The translations under genes were made by a program, and so were the position numbers. A DNA stretch of 45,467 bases. It comes from Aeromonas aquatica (GTDB taxonomy: Bacteria > Pseudomonadota > Gammaproteobacteria > Enterobacterales > Aeromonadaceae). The notes under the pieces were generated by a model. That model saw only the letters and a program-made list of their open reading frames with translations, did no database searches and had not been told where the DNA came from. Shown one piece after another: positions 17,622 through 26,977 of this stretch. Numbering within the stretch: position 1 is the stretch's first letter; each line of letters opens with the position of its first letter. Location: contig NZ_JRGL01000122.1 of NCBI RefSeq assembly GCF_000764655.1, forward strand, positions 1 through 45,467, given 5' to 3'.

Positions 17622-18143
17622 CTAGTCGCCCCGTTCCTGCATGGCGGAAAGGGCATGACGGGCCTGCTCCTGATTGAAGCCTCGCCCGAGCAGGTACTTT
17701 AGCCACTTCATCCGCACCTTGAAGTCACCCAGATCGCTCGCCCTGGCCCGACGTTGCAGCAGTTCGGCTGCCAGTTCGAACCAGTCCAGTTCAGGCTGCT
17801 CGAATGCGGTCTCTATCTGGGTATCGCTGAGCCCCTTGCGGCGCAGCTCGAAGCGGATCTTGATGGGGCCCTGCCCCTTGGTGGCACCGGCCCGCACCGC
17901 CATGGCGCCATAGCGCTCGTCATCGACCCAGTGATAACCGCGGCAATAATCGAGCACCGAGCCGATCACCTCGTCGTTGAAACCCTGTTTGCGCAAGCGG
18001 TTCGCCAGCTCGGATTCGGCGCTCTCCCGGCGTGCCAGGCTGCGCATGGCAAAGGCGCGGGCCGCGGCAAACATCTCCTCGAATGAGGGTTCTTCTGGGG
18101 GGACTGGGGTATCGGCGGGTTCTGACATGGATTCATCGACCAT
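17622..18143 (-). CDS. recX: Regulatory protein RecX
   Basis: RecX binds RecA filaments and blocks their extension, damping recombination and the SOS response. The 173-aa product has the triple-helical RecX repeats: ARRESAESELANRLRKQGF, then GYHWVDDERYGAMAVR and KIRFELRRKGLSDTQIETAF. The start is uncertain: ATG at 18143 or at 18128 (MSEPADT), neither with a strong ribosome site. It lies directly downstream of recA behind a hairpin without a T run, so limited read-through from the recA promoter is expected, as in E. coli. Confidence 0.92.
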   Translation of the reverse strand: MVDESMSEPADTPVPPEEPSFEEMFAAARAFAMRSLARRESAESELANRLRKQGFNDEVIGSVLDYCRGYHWVDDERYGAMAVRAGATKGQGPIKIRFELRRKGLSDTQIETAFEQPELDWFELAAELLQRRARASDLGDFKVRMKWLKYLLGRGFNQEQARHALSAMQERGD

Positions 18144-18150
18144 AAATGAC

Positions 18151-18174
18151 AAGGCCGGGGGTTAGCCCGGCCTT
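18151..18174 (-). terminator. recA-recX intergenic hairpin
   Basis: AAGGCCGGG and CCCGGCCTT form a 9-bp stem immediately after the recA stop codon. No clear T run follows on the minus strand, so it is more likely a partial terminator limiting recX expression. Confidence 0.6.
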
Positions 18175-18178
18175 TCTG

Positions 18179-19240
18179 TTACTCGAGTTCTTCGCCCTCG
18201 GGCTCGAACTCGTCGGCCTCGATAGCGGCAGGTTTGTCACCCACCGGCGCGGCGCCGGAGAGCAGCAGTTCGCGCAGCCTGGCTTCCACTTCGGCCGCCA
18301 TGGCCTTGTTCTCGGCGAACAGCTTCATCACGTTGGCCTTGCCCTGACCAATCTTCTCGCCGTTGTAGCTGTACCAGGCACCCGCCTTGTCGATCAGCTT
18401 GTGCTTGACGCCCAGGTCCACCAGCTCGCCCTCCTTGGAGATGCCGGCACCGTAGAAGATCTGGAACTCGGCCTGCTTGAAGGGCGGGGCCACCTTGTTC
18501 TTGACGACCTTGACGCGGGTCTCGTTACCGACCACTTCATCGCCATCCTTGATGGCGCCGATGCGACGGATGTCCAGGCGCACGGAGGCGTAGAACTTGA
18601 GCGCGTTACCACCAGTGGTGGTTTCCGGGCTGCCGAACATGACGCCGATCTTCATCCGGATCTGGTTGATGAAGATACAGAGGCAGTTTGCGTTCTTGAT
18701 GTTGGCAGTCAGCTTGCGCAGCGCCTGGGACATCAAACGAGCCTGCAGGCCGACGTGGGAATCCCCCATCTCGCCTTCAATTTCCGCTTTCGGTGTCAGG
18801 GCGGCCACGGAGTCGACGATGATGACGTCGACGGCGTTGGAGCGCACCAGCATGTCGCAAATTTCCAGCGCCTGCTCACCGGTATCCGGCTGGGAGATCA
18901 GCAGCTCATCGACGTTGACCCCCAGCTTGGCGGCATAGATAGGATCGAGTGCATGTTCCGCATCGACGAAGGCACAGGTCTTGCCTTTCTTCTGGGCTTC
19001 TGCGATCACCTGCAGGGTCAGGGTCGTCTTGCCCGAGGATTCCGGACCGTAGATCTCGACGATACGACCGCACGGCAGACCGCCGATACCCAGCGCCACG
19101 TCCAGGGAGAGAGAACCGGTGGAGATGGCTTCGATGTCCATGGTCTTGCTGTCGCCAAGACGCATAATGGAACCCTTGCCGAACTGCTTTTCAATCTGGC
19201 CCAGCGCAGCCGCCAGTGCCTTCTGTTTGTTCTGATCCAT
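18179..19240 (-). CDS. recA: Recombinase RecA
   Basis: RecA performs strand exchange and triggers LexA autocleavage. The 353-aa protein matches E. coli length (353). The Walker A motif GPESSGKTT lies at residues 65-73, and the L2 region with [20 protein letters not shown] is intact. The C-terminus is acidic (EPEGEELE), which moderates filament formation. GGAG precedes the ATG. A consensus LexA-controlled promoter lies upstream, and recX is downstream behind a hairpin. Confidence 0.99.
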   Translation of the reverse strand: MDQNKQKALAAALGQIEKQFGKGSIMRLGDSKTMDIEAISTGSLSLDVALGIGGLPCGRIVEIYGPESSGKTTLTLQVIAEAQKKGKTCAFVDAEHALDPIYAAKLGVNVDELLISQPDTGEQALEICDMLVRSNAVDVIIVDSVAALTPKAEIEGEMGDSHVGLQARLMSQALRKLTANIKNANCLCIFINQIRMKIGVMFGSPETTTGGNALKFYASVRLDIRRIGAIKDGDEVVGNETRVKVVKNKVAPPFKQAEFQIFYGAGISKEGELVDLGVKHKLIDKAGAWYSYNGEKIGQGKANVMKLFAENKAMAAEVEARLRELLLSGAAPVGDKPAAIEADEFEPEGEELE

Positions 19241-19285
19241 GCCAATCTCCGCTGGGAATCGTGATGAAGAAGTGAAGTTGGGCTA

Positions 19286-19313
19286 AGTATACTGTTTATG
19301 CATACAGTATCAA
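19286..19313 (-). promoter_or_regulatory. recA promoter with LexA (SOS) box
   Basis: On the minus strand TTGATA (19308-19313) and TATACT (19286-19291) are spaced by 16 bp. The LexA box CTGT-N8-ACAG fills the whole spacer (19292-19307), with the flanking TA pairs extending the palindrome. The layout is the same as the E. coli recA promoter, so LexA would cover the polymerase site. It begins only about 15 bp from the pncC end. Confidence 0.93.
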
Positions 19314-19320
19314 GCCCAAT

Positions 19321-19812
19321 TTATCTGAGCAGAGCCAACAAGCCGGACAACGCCTGCCTGACGGCCTGCCGCCGCACCTGCTGCCGGTCGCCATCGAAGC
19401 GGGCCAGCAGGGAGTGATGACGACCGCTCTTGTCTACCCAGGCAAACCAGACGGTGCCGACCGGCTTGTCATCGCTGCCCCCACCCGGCCCGGCGATGCC
19501 GCTGATGGCGACGCTGATGGCCGCATCCGAGCGGGCCAGGGCGCCCCTGGCCATCTCCAGCACCACGACCTCGCTGACGGCACCGTGGCGCAGCAGGTTG
19601 TCGATGCTGACCCCCAGCATCTGCTGCTTGGCCTCATTGGTGTAGGTGACGAAACCTCTGTCGAACCAGCCGGAGCTGCCCGCCACCTCGGTGATGGCCG
19701 TGGCGACGCCGCCGCCGGTGCAGGATTCCGCCGTGGCGGCCATCCAGCCCCTCCCCGCCAGCGCCTCCCCCAGCTCCTGGGATAAGCGGATAATTTCAGC
19801 TTCAAGCCCCAT
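19321..19812 (-). CDS. pncC: Nicotinamide-nucleotide amidase (CinA C-terminal type)
   Basis: PncC deamidates nicotinamide mononucleotide to nicotinate mononucleotide in NAD recycling. The 163-aa product from the ATG at 19812 (AGAGGG upstream) is the stand-alone CinA C-terminal domain. TAESCTGGGVA near residue 27, VTYTNEAKQQMLGV and SGIAGPGGG mark the active-site region. A longer reading to 19884 adds a leader not seen in the family. As in E. coli (ygaD), it lies immediately upstream of recA. Confidence 0.93.
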   Translation of the reverse strand: MGLEAEIIRLSQELGEALAGRGWMAATAESCTGGGVATAITEVAGSSGWFDRGFVTYTNEAKQQMLGVSIDNLLRHGAVSEVVVLEMARGALARSDAAISVAISGIAGPGGGSDDKPVGTVWFAWVDKSGRHHSLLARFDGDRQQVRRQAVRQALSGLLALLR

Positions 19813-20005
19813 GGTCGTACCCTCTTTGGCCCTTTTCAGGCGAAATATGGGGCCCATTATGCAGTTGTCCCCAAGCCCGGGCAACCGGCCGGGAACCCGC
19901 TACGTCCCGTCTTGGCCCAGGACAGCAACTGTCGCAGGCTTTGCGGGCAAGCTCCGCCATATCAGCTAGTTACCCCCGCTTAAGCTCCAGTACATGGGGG
20001 CTCCC

Positions 20006-20011
20006 TATAAT
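20006..20011 (+). promoter_or_regulatory. Possible -10 element for the Spy-like gene
   Basis: A perfect TATAAT lies 57 bp before the ATG at 20068, with no convincing -35. A small ACCGC/GCGGT hairpin followed by TTTAT lies between it and the gene and could act as an attenuator. Confidence 0.35.
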
Positions 20012-20067
20012 CAGCAAGCACCGCCGCGTATGCGGTTTTATCCTATGACAAGCAGGAGTAAAGACAG

Positions 20068-20475
20068 ATGAAGCATCAGTTCAAAGTCGCCGTTGCCGCC
20101 CTGGCGATGTGCTTTGCAAGCAATACCTTTGCCACCGAGAGTGCCACTGACCTGCAGAGCGAGACCACCTTGGCCCAGGAGCTGAACCTGTCCAGCGCCC
20201 AGACGGAGCAAATCAAAGGATTGCGTGAGCAGACCGTGAATAGCCTGAGCTCACTCAAGCTCGACGCCATCGGCCAGGACGTGATCGTCAACATGATCAA
20301 GTCGGGCAAGTGGGATGAGGCCGCCGCCAAGAAACAGCTGCAGACCATCAGCGACATCCAGGCCCAGGCCCGTTACTATCGCGCCTTCTATCTGTTCGAA
20401 GTCAGCAAGGTGCTGACCGCCGAGCAGAAAGCCAAGCTGCACGAGATGATGAGTGGCGACGAAGCCATGTACTAA
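20068..20475 (+). CDS. Small exported Spy/CpxP-like protein
   Basis: This 135-aa protein has a clear signal peptide (residues 1-22, cleavage after SNTFA). The mature part is helical and carries two LTxxQ-like turns, LNLSSAQTEQIKGLR (about residue 40) and LTAEQKAKLHEMM (about residue 116). These motifs define the Spy/CpxP fold of periplasmic chaperones and stress sensors, but overall similarity is not obvious by eye and the LTxxQ motif is degenerate in the first copy. AGGAG lies upstream of the ATG. It stands alone between pncC and mutS. A role in envelope stress is inferred only. Confidence 0.75.
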   Translation: MKHQFKVAVAALAMCFASNTFATESATDLQSETTLAQELNLSSAQTEQIKGLREQTVNSLSSLKLDAIGQDVIVNMIKSGKWDEAAAKKQLQTISDIQAQARYYRAFYLFEVSKVLTAEQKAKLHEMMSGDEAMY

Positions 20476-20495
20476 GCTCAGCCCCTGAGTCGGCT

Positions 20496-20515
20496 CCCCG
20501 CCATTGACGGCGGGG
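20496..20515 (+). terminator. GC-rich hairpin after the Spy-like gene
   Basis: CCCCGCC and GGCGGGG pair around ATTGAC, 20 bp past the stop codon, with no T run after it. It may be a weak or Rho-assisted terminator. The rest of 20516-20750 shows nothing I can name. Confidence 0.5.
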
Positions 20516-20750
20516 GACCATCAACATCTTCCCCTACTGCCTTTATTCTCACCCCGCCAAACTTTCTCTTAGCTTCACACCCGATACTGACACCTGACAG
20601 CCCTCTCCCCCTTTTACCGCCACCCCATTCGCAATACCCCAAAGACAGAGATTCCCCCTCACCATCCGGCCTCGAGCATGTAGAATAGCGGCCAGATTCA
20701 GACCCATTACGGCAGACGCTTGCCCGCAAGAGCACCCTCTGGAACAGCAC

Positions 20751-23324
20751 ATGACAGCACAATACCAAGCCCCCAACGCCGCCCTCGGCGCTCACACCCC
20801 CATGATGCAGCAGTATCTTGGTCTCAAGGCCGAGAATCCGGAGATCCTGCTGTTCTACCGGATGGGCGACTTCTACGAACTCTTCTATGACGATGCCCGC
20901 AAGGCCTCCCAGCTACTCGACATCTCCCTGACCAAGCGCGGTCAATCCGCCGGCAGCCCCATTCCCATGGCGGGGGTGCCCTATCACGCCATCGAGGGCT
21001 ATCTCGCCAAACTGGTGCAGCTCGGCGAATCCGCCGCCATCTGCGAACAGGTGGGGGATCCCGCCACCAGCAAGGGGCCGGTGGAGCGCAAGGTCATCCG
21101 CATCATCACCCCAGGCACCGTCTCCGACGAGGCGCTGCTCTCCGAGCGCCAGGACAACCTGATCGCCGCCGTCTATCACGATGGCCGCCGCTTCGGCTAC
21201 AGCACCATGGACGTCAGCTCCGGCCGCTTCTTCATCAACCAGTTCGACAAGGAAGAGACGCTGCTGGCCGAGCTGCAACGCACCAACCCGGCCGAGCTGC
21301 TCTACCCGGAATCCTTCGAGTTCCTGCATCACGTCGAGGGTCGTCGCGGTCTGCGCCGTCGCCCCGAGTGGGAATTTGAGCTGGGCACCGCCCGCAAGCT
21401 GTTGTGCCAGCAGTTCGGCACCCAGGATCTGGTGGGCTTTGGCGTCGAGCAGAGCGAGACAGCCCTGTGCGCTGCCGGCTGCCTGATGCAGTACGTGAAA
21501 GACACCCAGCGTACCGCCCTGCCCCACATTCGCGGCGTGCGCCTTGAGCAGCCGGATCACGCCGTCATCATGGATGCCGCCACCCGCCGCAACCTGGAGC
21601 TGACCCAGAATCTGGCGGGAGGCTATGAAAACACCCTGGCCGAGGTACTGGACAGGACCGCCACCCCCATGGGCAGCCGCTTGCTCAAGCGCTGGATCCA
21701 CCAGCCGATCCGGGATCGGGTGATCCTCAAGGGACGGCAGAGTACCATCAAGGAGCTCATCGAGCAGAACCTGTACGACGATCTCGGCGCCCTGCTGCGC
21801 CAGGTCGGCGACGTGGAGCGGGTGCTGGCGCGCCTAGCCCTGCGCAGTGCCCGCCCGCGCGACCTGACCCGCCTGCGGCAGGCGTTCGCGCAACTGCCCG
21901 AGCTGCAAAGATTGTTGGCCGACAGCGAACACGAGGCGGTGCAGCAGCTCGGCGAGCGGGCCAGCACCTTCCCCGAGCTGCTGGACTTGCTGGAGCGCGC
22001 CATGATGGAGGTGCCGCCCGTGCTGATCCGCGATGGGGGCGTCATCCGTGACGGCTTCAATCAGGAGCTGGACGAGCTGCGGGATCTGGCGAACGGCGCC
22101 ACCGCCAGCCTGGCCCGCATCGAGGAACGGGAAAAGACCCTGACCGGTATCAACACCCTCAAGGTGGGCTACAACAGGGTGCACGGCTTCTACATCGAGG
22201 TGAGCCGCGCCAACAGCCATCTGGTGCCGGCCCACTACATCCGCCGTCAGACCCTCAAGAACAACGAACGCTACATCATCGATGAGCTGAAGAAGTACGA
22301 AGACAAGGTACTCACCGCCCAGGCCCAGGCGCTGGCACTGGAGAAGCGCCTCTACGAGGAGCTGCTCGACGCCCTGCTACCCCACCTCGGGGATCTGCAG
22401 GAATCCGCCGCGGCCCTCGCCGAGCTGGACGTGCTGGCCAACCTCGCCGAGCGGGCCGAGACCCTGGATTACCGCTGCCCGCAGCTCATCGACGAGGAGC
22501 AGATCCTGATCGAAGGGGGCCGCCACCCGGTGGTGGAGCAGGTGATGAGCGATCCCTTCATCGCCAACCCGATCCGGCTGGCCCGGGAGCGGCGCATGCT
22601 GATCATCACCGGTCCCAACATGGGCGGTAAGTCCACCTACATGCGCCAGACCGCACTCATCGTGCTGCTGGCCCACATCGGCGCCTTCGTCCCCGCCGAC
22701 AGCGCCCGCATCGGCCCCATCGATCGCATCTTCACCCGCATCGGGGCGTCCGATGATCTGGCCTCGGGCCGCTCCACCTTTATGGTGGAGATGACCGAGA
22801 CCGCCAACATCCTCAACAACGCCACCGCTCGCAGCCTGGTGCTGATGGACGAGATCGGCCGCGGCACCAGCACCTATGACGGCCTGTCTCTGGCCTGGGC
22901 CTGCGCCGAGCAACTGGCGAGCAAGATAGGTGCCTACACCCTGTTCGCCACCCACTACTTCGAGCTGACCCGGCTGCCGGAGCTGATGGAGGGGCTGGCC
23001 AACGTTCACCTCGATGCTGTGGAGCATGGGGACACCATCGCCTTCATGCACGCGGTGCAGGAGGGGGCGGCGAGCCGCTCCTACGGCCTACAGGTCGCGG
23101 CGCTGGCGGGAGTGCCGAAAGCGGTGATAAGCCAGGCCCGCCACAAGCTGGCGGAGCTGGAGAGTGCCGCGCCGGCCCCCACCAGCGGGAAGACACGCAA
23201 GGCCCCGCCAGTGCCGATAGCCCAGCCCCACCCCGTGGTGGAGGAGCTGGCCGCGGTGCGCCCGGACGAGCTGAGCCCGCGCCAGGCGCTGGATCTGCTC
23301 TACCGTCTCAAGCAGCTGCTGTAA
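20751..23324 (+). CDS. mutS: DNA mismatch repair protein MutS
   Basis: MutS binds mismatches and, with MutL, starts methyl-directed repair. The 857-aa length fits the family (853 in E. coli). The mismatch-reading Phe-x-Glu is visible in [12 protein letters not shown] near residue 40. Walker [10 protein letters not shown] lies at residues 621-629, and the signature [18 protein letters not shown] follows. The C-terminal tetramerisation tail ([16 protein letters not shown]) is complete. It is convergent with the BCCT gene and shares a symmetric terminator with it. Confidence 0.98.
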   Translation: MTAQYQAPNAALGAHTPMMQQYLGLKAENPEILLFYRMGDFYELFYDDARKASQLLDISLTKRGQSAGSPIPMAGVPYHAIEGYLAKLVQLGESAAICEQVGDPATSKGPVERKVIRIITPGTVSDEALLSERQDNLIAAVYHDGRRFGYSTMDVSSGRFFINQFDKEETLLAELQRTNPAELLYPESFEFLHHVEGRRGLRRRPEWEFELGTARKLLCQQFGTQDLVGFGVEQSETALCAAGCLMQYVKDTQRTALPHIRGVRLEQPDHAVIMDAATRRNLELTQNLAGGYENTLAEVLDRTATPMGSRLLKRWIHQPIRDRVILKGRQSTIKELIEQNLYDDLGALLRQVGDVERVLARLALRSARPRDLTRLRQAFAQLPELQRLLADSEHEAVQQLGERASTFPELLDLLERAMMEVPPVLIRDGGVIRDGFNQELDELRDLANGATASLARIEEREKTLTGINTLKVGYNRVHGFYIEVSRANSHLVPAHYIRRQTLKNNERYIIDELKKYEDKVLTAQAQALALEKRLYEELLDALLPHLGDLQESAAALAELDVLANLAERAETLDYRCPQLIDEEQILIEGGRHPVVEQVMSDPFIANPIRLARERRMLIITGPNMGGKSTYMRQTALIVLLAHIGAFVPADSARIGPIDRIFTRIGASDDLASGRSTFMVEMTETANILNNATARSLVLMDEIGRGTSTYDGLSLAWACAEQLASKIGAYTLFATHYFELTRLPELMEGLANVHLDAVEHGDTIAFMHAVQEGAASRSYGLQVAALAGVPKAVISQARHKLAELESAAPAPTSGKTRKAPPVPIAQPHPVVEELAAVRPDELSPRQALDLLYRLKQLL

Positions 23325-23347
23325 CCGGCTCAGCCAGCACAGGATGC

Positions 23348-23377
23348 AAAAAGGGGAACCTCACGGTTCCCCTTTTT
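23348..23377. terminator. Bidirectional terminator between mutS and the BCCT gene
   Basis: AAAAAGGGGAACC and GGTTCCCCTTTTT form a 13-bp symmetric hairpin with a TCAC loop. It gives a T run on either strand, so it serves both convergent genes. Confidence 0.92.
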
Positions 23378-23394
23378 CATTTCACTCTGTCGGA

Positions 23395-24993
23395 CTAGGC
23401 CGGACCAATCCTGTCCATCAGGCTCATGTGGGAGGAGCCGTCGTGGCGCTTGAGCTTCTGCCGGTATTCAAACTGGTGCTGGCTCTCCTGCTTGAGCCCC
23501 AGCATCAGCGAATAACACATGGCCAGCATGATCAGCGAGAAGGGCAGAGCGGCTATGATGCTGGCCGCCTGCAGGGCCGCCAACCCGCCGGACACCAGCA
23601 GGATGGCCGCCACCAGCCCCTGCCCCAGTCCCCAGATGGCGCGGTGCAGCACGGGGGGATCCTGATCGCCGATGGAGAGCAGTGTCGTAATCACGAGCGT
23701 GCCCGAGTCACTGGAGGTGATGAAGTAGGTGCAGATCAGCAGGGTCAGCACCCCCTTGGCGATCCAGCCGAAAGTGTCCCAATGCAGCAGTTCCACCGTC
23801 TGATAGAGCGCCAGGGTCACATCTTTATTGACCGCGGCCACCACGCCGCCGCCGCCGAACAGCTCCAGGTTCATGGCGGTACCGCCGAACACGGTCAGCC
23901 AGAACATGCCGAGCAGGGAGGGCACCAGCAGCACGCCGAGCACGAACTCGCGGATGGTGCGGCCCTTGGAGATGCGGGCGATGAACATGCCGACAAAAGG
24001 TGCCCAGGCGATCCACCAGCCCCAGTAGAAGGCGGTCCAGCTCGATTGCCAGGCCGAGGTGCCGTTGGCTTCGGTGTTGGTCCAGAAGCTGAGCTTGACG
24101 ATGTTCTGCAGGTAGTCACCGATGTTCTGCACATAGGCGTTGAGGATGTAGGTGGTCGGGCCCAGCACCAGGAAGAGGCCAAGCACGAACACGCTGAGCC
24201 AGATGTTGAGTTCGGAGAGCAGCTTGACCCCGCGTCCCACGCCGGACACCGCCGACAGGGTCGCGATCAGGCTGATGCCGCCGATGAGCCAGAGCTGATT
24301 GGACTGCGACACCGCCATGCCGAACATCTGGTTGAGGCCGGTGTTCATCTGGGAGACGCCGAGGCCGAGGGAGGTCGCCACCCCGAATACTGTGCCAAAC
24401 ACCGCCAGCACGTCGGCGGCATGCCCCCAGAAGCCGTAGATGCGATCGCCGAGAATGGGATAGAGCACGGAGCGAATGGCCAGCGGCAGCTTGCGGCGAT
24501 AACTGAAGAAGGCCAGCGACAGGCCGACGATCACATAGATGGCCCAGGGGTGCAGGCCCCAGTGGAAGAAAGTGAGGCGCATGGCGATCTGGGCCGCCTC
24601 CGGGGTCATGCCTTCGGTGATGAAGGGATTACCCTGCAGGTGGTTCATGGGCTCGGCGATGCTCCAGAACACCAGACCTATGCCCATGCCAGCGCTGAAC
24701 AGCATGGAGAACCAGGCGAAGTAGCCAAACTCCGGTACCTGGTCGTCGTCGCCCAGCCGGATGCTGCCAAAGCGGCTGAACATCAGGTAGACGGCGAAGA
24801 ACAGGAACAGGGCGACCACCAGAATGTAGTACCACTTGAAGCCTGCAATGATGTTGTCCTTGGCGCCGACGAACCAGGCCGCGGCTGTCTCCGGCACGAA
24901 GACCCCGAACAGCAGGAACAGGGTGATGACGGTCAGGGCCGTCATGGCCATGGTGGGATTGAGGCCTTTCAGTGGCCCTTTGGTTGCTCGCAT
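23395..24993 (-). CDS. BCCT family betaine/choline/carnitine transporter
   Basis: BCCT proteins take up quaternary-ammonium osmolytes by Na+ or H+ symport, or by exchange. The 532-aa protein has 12 predicted membrane helices and the family glycine-rich stretch MGIGLVFWSIAEP near residue 104. The diagnostic segment FHWGLHPWAIY lies near residue 142. The C-terminal tail is short, so it resembles OpuD/BetP-size members rather than long-tailed BetT. AAGGAGG precedes the ATG. It follows the 175-aa gene by 9 bp and is probably controlled by the divergent MarR regulator. The substrate cannot be read from sequence. Confidence 0.93.
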   Translation of the reverse strand: MRATKGPLKGLNPTMAMTALTVITLFLLFGVFVPETAAAWFVGAKDNIIAGFKWYYILVVALFLFFAVYLMFSRFGSIRLGDDDQVPEFGYFAWFSMLFSAGMGIGLVFWSIAEPMNHLQGNPFITEGMTPEAAQIAMRLTFFHWGLHPWAIYVIVGLSLAFFSYRRKLPLAIRSVLYPILGDRIYGFWGHAADVLAVFGTVFGVATSLGLGVSQMNTGLNQMFGMAVSQSNQLWLIGGISLIATLSAVSGVGRGVKLLSELNIWLSVFVLGLFLVLGPTTYILNAYVQNIGDYLQNIVKLSFWTNTEANGTSAWQSSWTAFYWGWWIAWAPFVGMFIARISKGRTIREFVLGVLLVPSLLGMFWLTVFGGTAMNLELFGGGGVVAAVNKDVTLALYQTVELLHWDTFGWIAKGVLTLLICTYFITSSDSGTLVITTLLSIGDQDPPVLHRAIWGLGQGLVAAILLVSGGLAALQAASIIAALPFSLIMLAMCYSLMLGLKQESQHQFEYRQKLKRHDGSSHMSLMDRIGPA

Positions 24994-25002
24994 CTGGCCT
25001 CC

Positions 25003-25530
25003 TTAGTCGTTGTTGAAAAAGTCTTCACCCACGTGATCTCCCGCCCCGCCGATGGCGCGATAGACCAGGCGGCCTGCCACCTGCTCACGGTGATCCACCA
25101 GGCTGACCGAAGGTTGGCCGTTCACCGCGTGGCGCTTGCCGAGGAAGATGGCCATGGGCATGCCCAGATTGGAGATGCCGCTGGTGATCCAGAGCCGGTT
25201 GAAGTCGTAGGAGCCGCCGATGAACTCGAGCTGGGCCAGGCCGGTATCGAGGCCGGTCAGGTAGAAGTTCATGGCGCTCTCGTCGGGGAAGAGGTGAACC
25301 AACACATAGGCATAGCGCAATTCATTCACCAACTCCTTTAGGCTGAAAGCACCTGTCTCGCTGCAGGAGAGCGGCAACTCGCCATCGTAGTGGTGCACCT
25401 TGAGGTTGTTGGGGTCCTCGTCATAGACGGGTTGATAGCGCACGAAGGCCGAGGTATCAGGCAGCTCATAGCGCACCCTGACGACCTTTAGTCCGGCCAC
25501 CAGCGACTTGATATCCAGTGCATCATTCAT
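25003..25530 (-). CDS. Unrecognised 175-aa protein co-operonic with the BCCT transporter
   Basis: I do not recognise this family. The protein is soluble, has no signal peptide or membrane segment, and is acidic. Notable stretches are RYQPVYDEDPNN (residues 31-42), LKELVNELRYAYVLVHLF (64-81) and ISNLGMPMAIFLGKRHAV (about 120-137). It ends 9 bp before the BCCT gene on the same strand, so the two are almost certainly co-translated. The 64-81 segment faintly recalls the helix in the cytosolic tail of long-tailed BetT transporters. That would make it a detached regulatory domain, but this is a guess. GAGGAG precedes the ATG. Confidence 0.8.
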   Translation of the reverse strand: MNDALDIKSLVAGLKVVRVRYELPDTSAFVRYQPVYDEDPNNLKVHHYDGELPLSCSETGAFSLKELVNELRYAYVLVHLFPDESAMNFYLTGLDTGLAQLEFIGGSYDFNRLWITSGISNLGMPMAIFLGKRHAVNGQPSVSLVDHREQVAGRLVYRAIGGAGDHVGEDFFNND

Positions 25531-25560
25531 GTATTACTCCTCGAATATCGGGTTAAAATT

Positions 25561-25660
25561 CGGAAATTGTCCGACAACCTAACACATTATTCATTAGAGC
25601 AGAAATGATTACACCAAAAACTATATTGACCTTGTGACGAATTAGGCGGACAATTTTGCG
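25561..25660. promoter_or_regulatory. Divergent operator/promoter region of marR and the BCCT operon
   Basis: Two related boxes lie in inverted orientation: CGGAAATTGTCCG (25561-25573) and CGGACAATTTTGCG (25647-25660), which reads CGCAAAATTGTCCG on the other strand. The second overlaps a plausible marR promoter (TTGACC at 25626-25631, GACAAT at 25649-25654, 17-bp spacing). The first lies just upstream of the 175-aa gene. This is what autoregulation plus control of the divergent operon would look like. Confidence 0.5.
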
Positions 25661-25692
25661 CCTCTCAACTGCCCTGCCACGACCCAGATCCC

Positions 25693-26172
25693 ATGGAAAA
25701 ACATGATGAAGTGCTGGTTGCCCTGCGCCAGATCATCCGTGCCATCGACATGCACTCCAAACGCTTGATCAAGGAAGCCGGACTGACCTCGCCGCAGCTC
25801 CTGCTGCTCAAGGGGATCAACGAGCTGGGGCAGATCTCCATGCGCCAGCTGGCGGATCACACCAACATGAGTCAGGCCACCGCGACCACCATCATGGACC
25901 GCCTGGAGAGCCGTCAGCTGGTGCAGCGCATTCGCAGCAGCACCGACAAGCGCAAGGTACATGCGACCCTGACTGACGCAGGCCGTGCCCTGCTGGCCCA
26001 GGCGCCCACCCCGCTGCAAGAGAGCTTTATCCAGCGCTTCCAGGCGCTGGAAACCTGGGAGCAGGGCCTGTTGCTCTCCTCCCTGCAACGCATCTCGGCC
26101 ATGATGAATGCCGATGGCATCGATGCCGCCCCCGTGCTGAGCGTCAGGCCACTCACCGAAGAACGGGCCTGA
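25693..26172 (+). CDS. MarR family regulator, possibly CosR/EctR-like
   Basis: The 159-aa protein has the MarR winged-helix fold: the dimer helix at the N-terminus (EVLVALRQIIRAID), the recognition helix in MSQATATTIMDRLESR (about residue 60) and the wing with SSTDKRKVHATLT (about 80-92). MarR regulators of the CosR/EctR type control osmolyte uptake and synthesis in Vibrio and halophilic gammaproteobacteria. The divergent position next to a BCCT transporter fits that role. Assignment to that subgroup is inferred from context and general resemblance only. Confidence 0.88.
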   Translation: MEKHDEVLVALRQIIRAIDMHSKRLIKEAGLTSPQLLLLKGINELGQISMRQLADHTNMSQATATTIMDRLESRQLVQRIRSSTDKRKVHATLTDAGRALLAQAPTPLQESFIQRFQALETWEQGLLLSSLQRISAMMNADGIDAAPVLSVRPLTEERA

Positions 26173-26191
26173 GGCAGCAACGGACATAAAA

Positions 26192-26216
26192 AAGCTCCCT
26201 ATCGGGAGCTTTTTTC
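26192..26216. terminator. Terminator between marR-type gene and DUF416 gene
   Basis: AAGCTCCC (26192-26199) and GGGAGCTT (26204-26211) form a stem flanked by A and T runs, so it can work for both convergent genes. Confidence 0.88.
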
Positions 26217-26235
26217 TTTGGAATCCTCAGCGGAA

Positions 26236-26817
26236 TCACTCTTCCAGGCTGATGCCGATGTTGGAGACACCGTCTTGCGCCGCAAACTGGCGAATGGCCA
26301 GGATGCGCTCGCTGTCGCGCTCATGGGCCACCCGCTTGAGCAGCTCGACCTGAAACTCCAGTTCGGCCTCGATGTACTCGTGCTCGTACAGCTCTTCGTC
26401 GGTCAGCTCGCGGCCTTCCAGCATGTCGATGAAACCGGCCACGGTTCCCACCGAAGCATGGCTGGCATCTTCGGCTTCTTCCCCCACCCGGCAGATCACC
26501 GAGTTGTAGGCACAGCCCAGTGCCACACAGGCATCCAGCGCCGGATAGGCACCGTAAGATTCAAACTTGCCTGGCTCGGGAATGTAGACCTCAAATGCCT
26601 CCAGAATGGCGCCCAGATTGACCCGGGATCCCTTCACTGTGAGGTAGTTCCACATCTGATCCAGCGCATGGCGAAATGCCTTCGCATCACCAAAACCGGC
26701 CGCCTGGGTAAACAGCACATAGTTGGGGTACATGCGCTCTGCCAGCGCCAGGGTGTAGACGGTCTGTTGCCAAGGCTGTAGCTCGGCCAGTCGCTTATAA
26801 AACTTGTCACCAAACAC
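26236..26817 (-). CDS. DUF416 family protein (YjaG-like)
   Basis: The 193-aa product matches the layout of E. coli YjaG: the early AERMYPNYVLFTQAAGFGDA stretch, YGAYPALDACVALG in the middle and GVSNIGIS near the C-terminus. It is a helical cytosolic protein of unknown function. I choose the GTG at 26817, which gives a start aligned with YjaG and has AAAGGA upstream. The longer reading to 26889 has a basic leader that overlaps the divergent gene's upstream region. Confidence 0.88.
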   Translation of the reverse strand: MFGDKFYKRLAELQPWQQTVYTLALAERMYPNYVLFTQAAGFGDAKAFRHALDQMWNYLTVKGSRVNLGAILEAFEVYIPEPGKFESYGAYPALDACVALGCAYNSVICRVGEEAEDASHASVGTVAGFIDMLEGRELTDEELYEHEYIEAELEFQVELLKRVAHERDSERILAIRQFAAQDGVSNIGISLEE

Positions 26818-26977
26818 TGGAGTCGGATCCTTTGCAAAATGTGGGACGGATTGTAGCCCACGAGGGCCTTGGCGAAAACGAAAAAGCACCCGGCTCGGCT
26901 ATCTTGCCCGATCAACTGGGGTAAGATGGAAACAGTACCTCCTCCGCCGTGCCATAAACATGATAAGGAACAAGAGT

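Noticed and set aside
23344..25341. 665-aa open frame antisense to the BCCT operon
   Set aside because: Rich in Gln/His/Gly without a recognisable domain, and crosses two real genes and a terminator.
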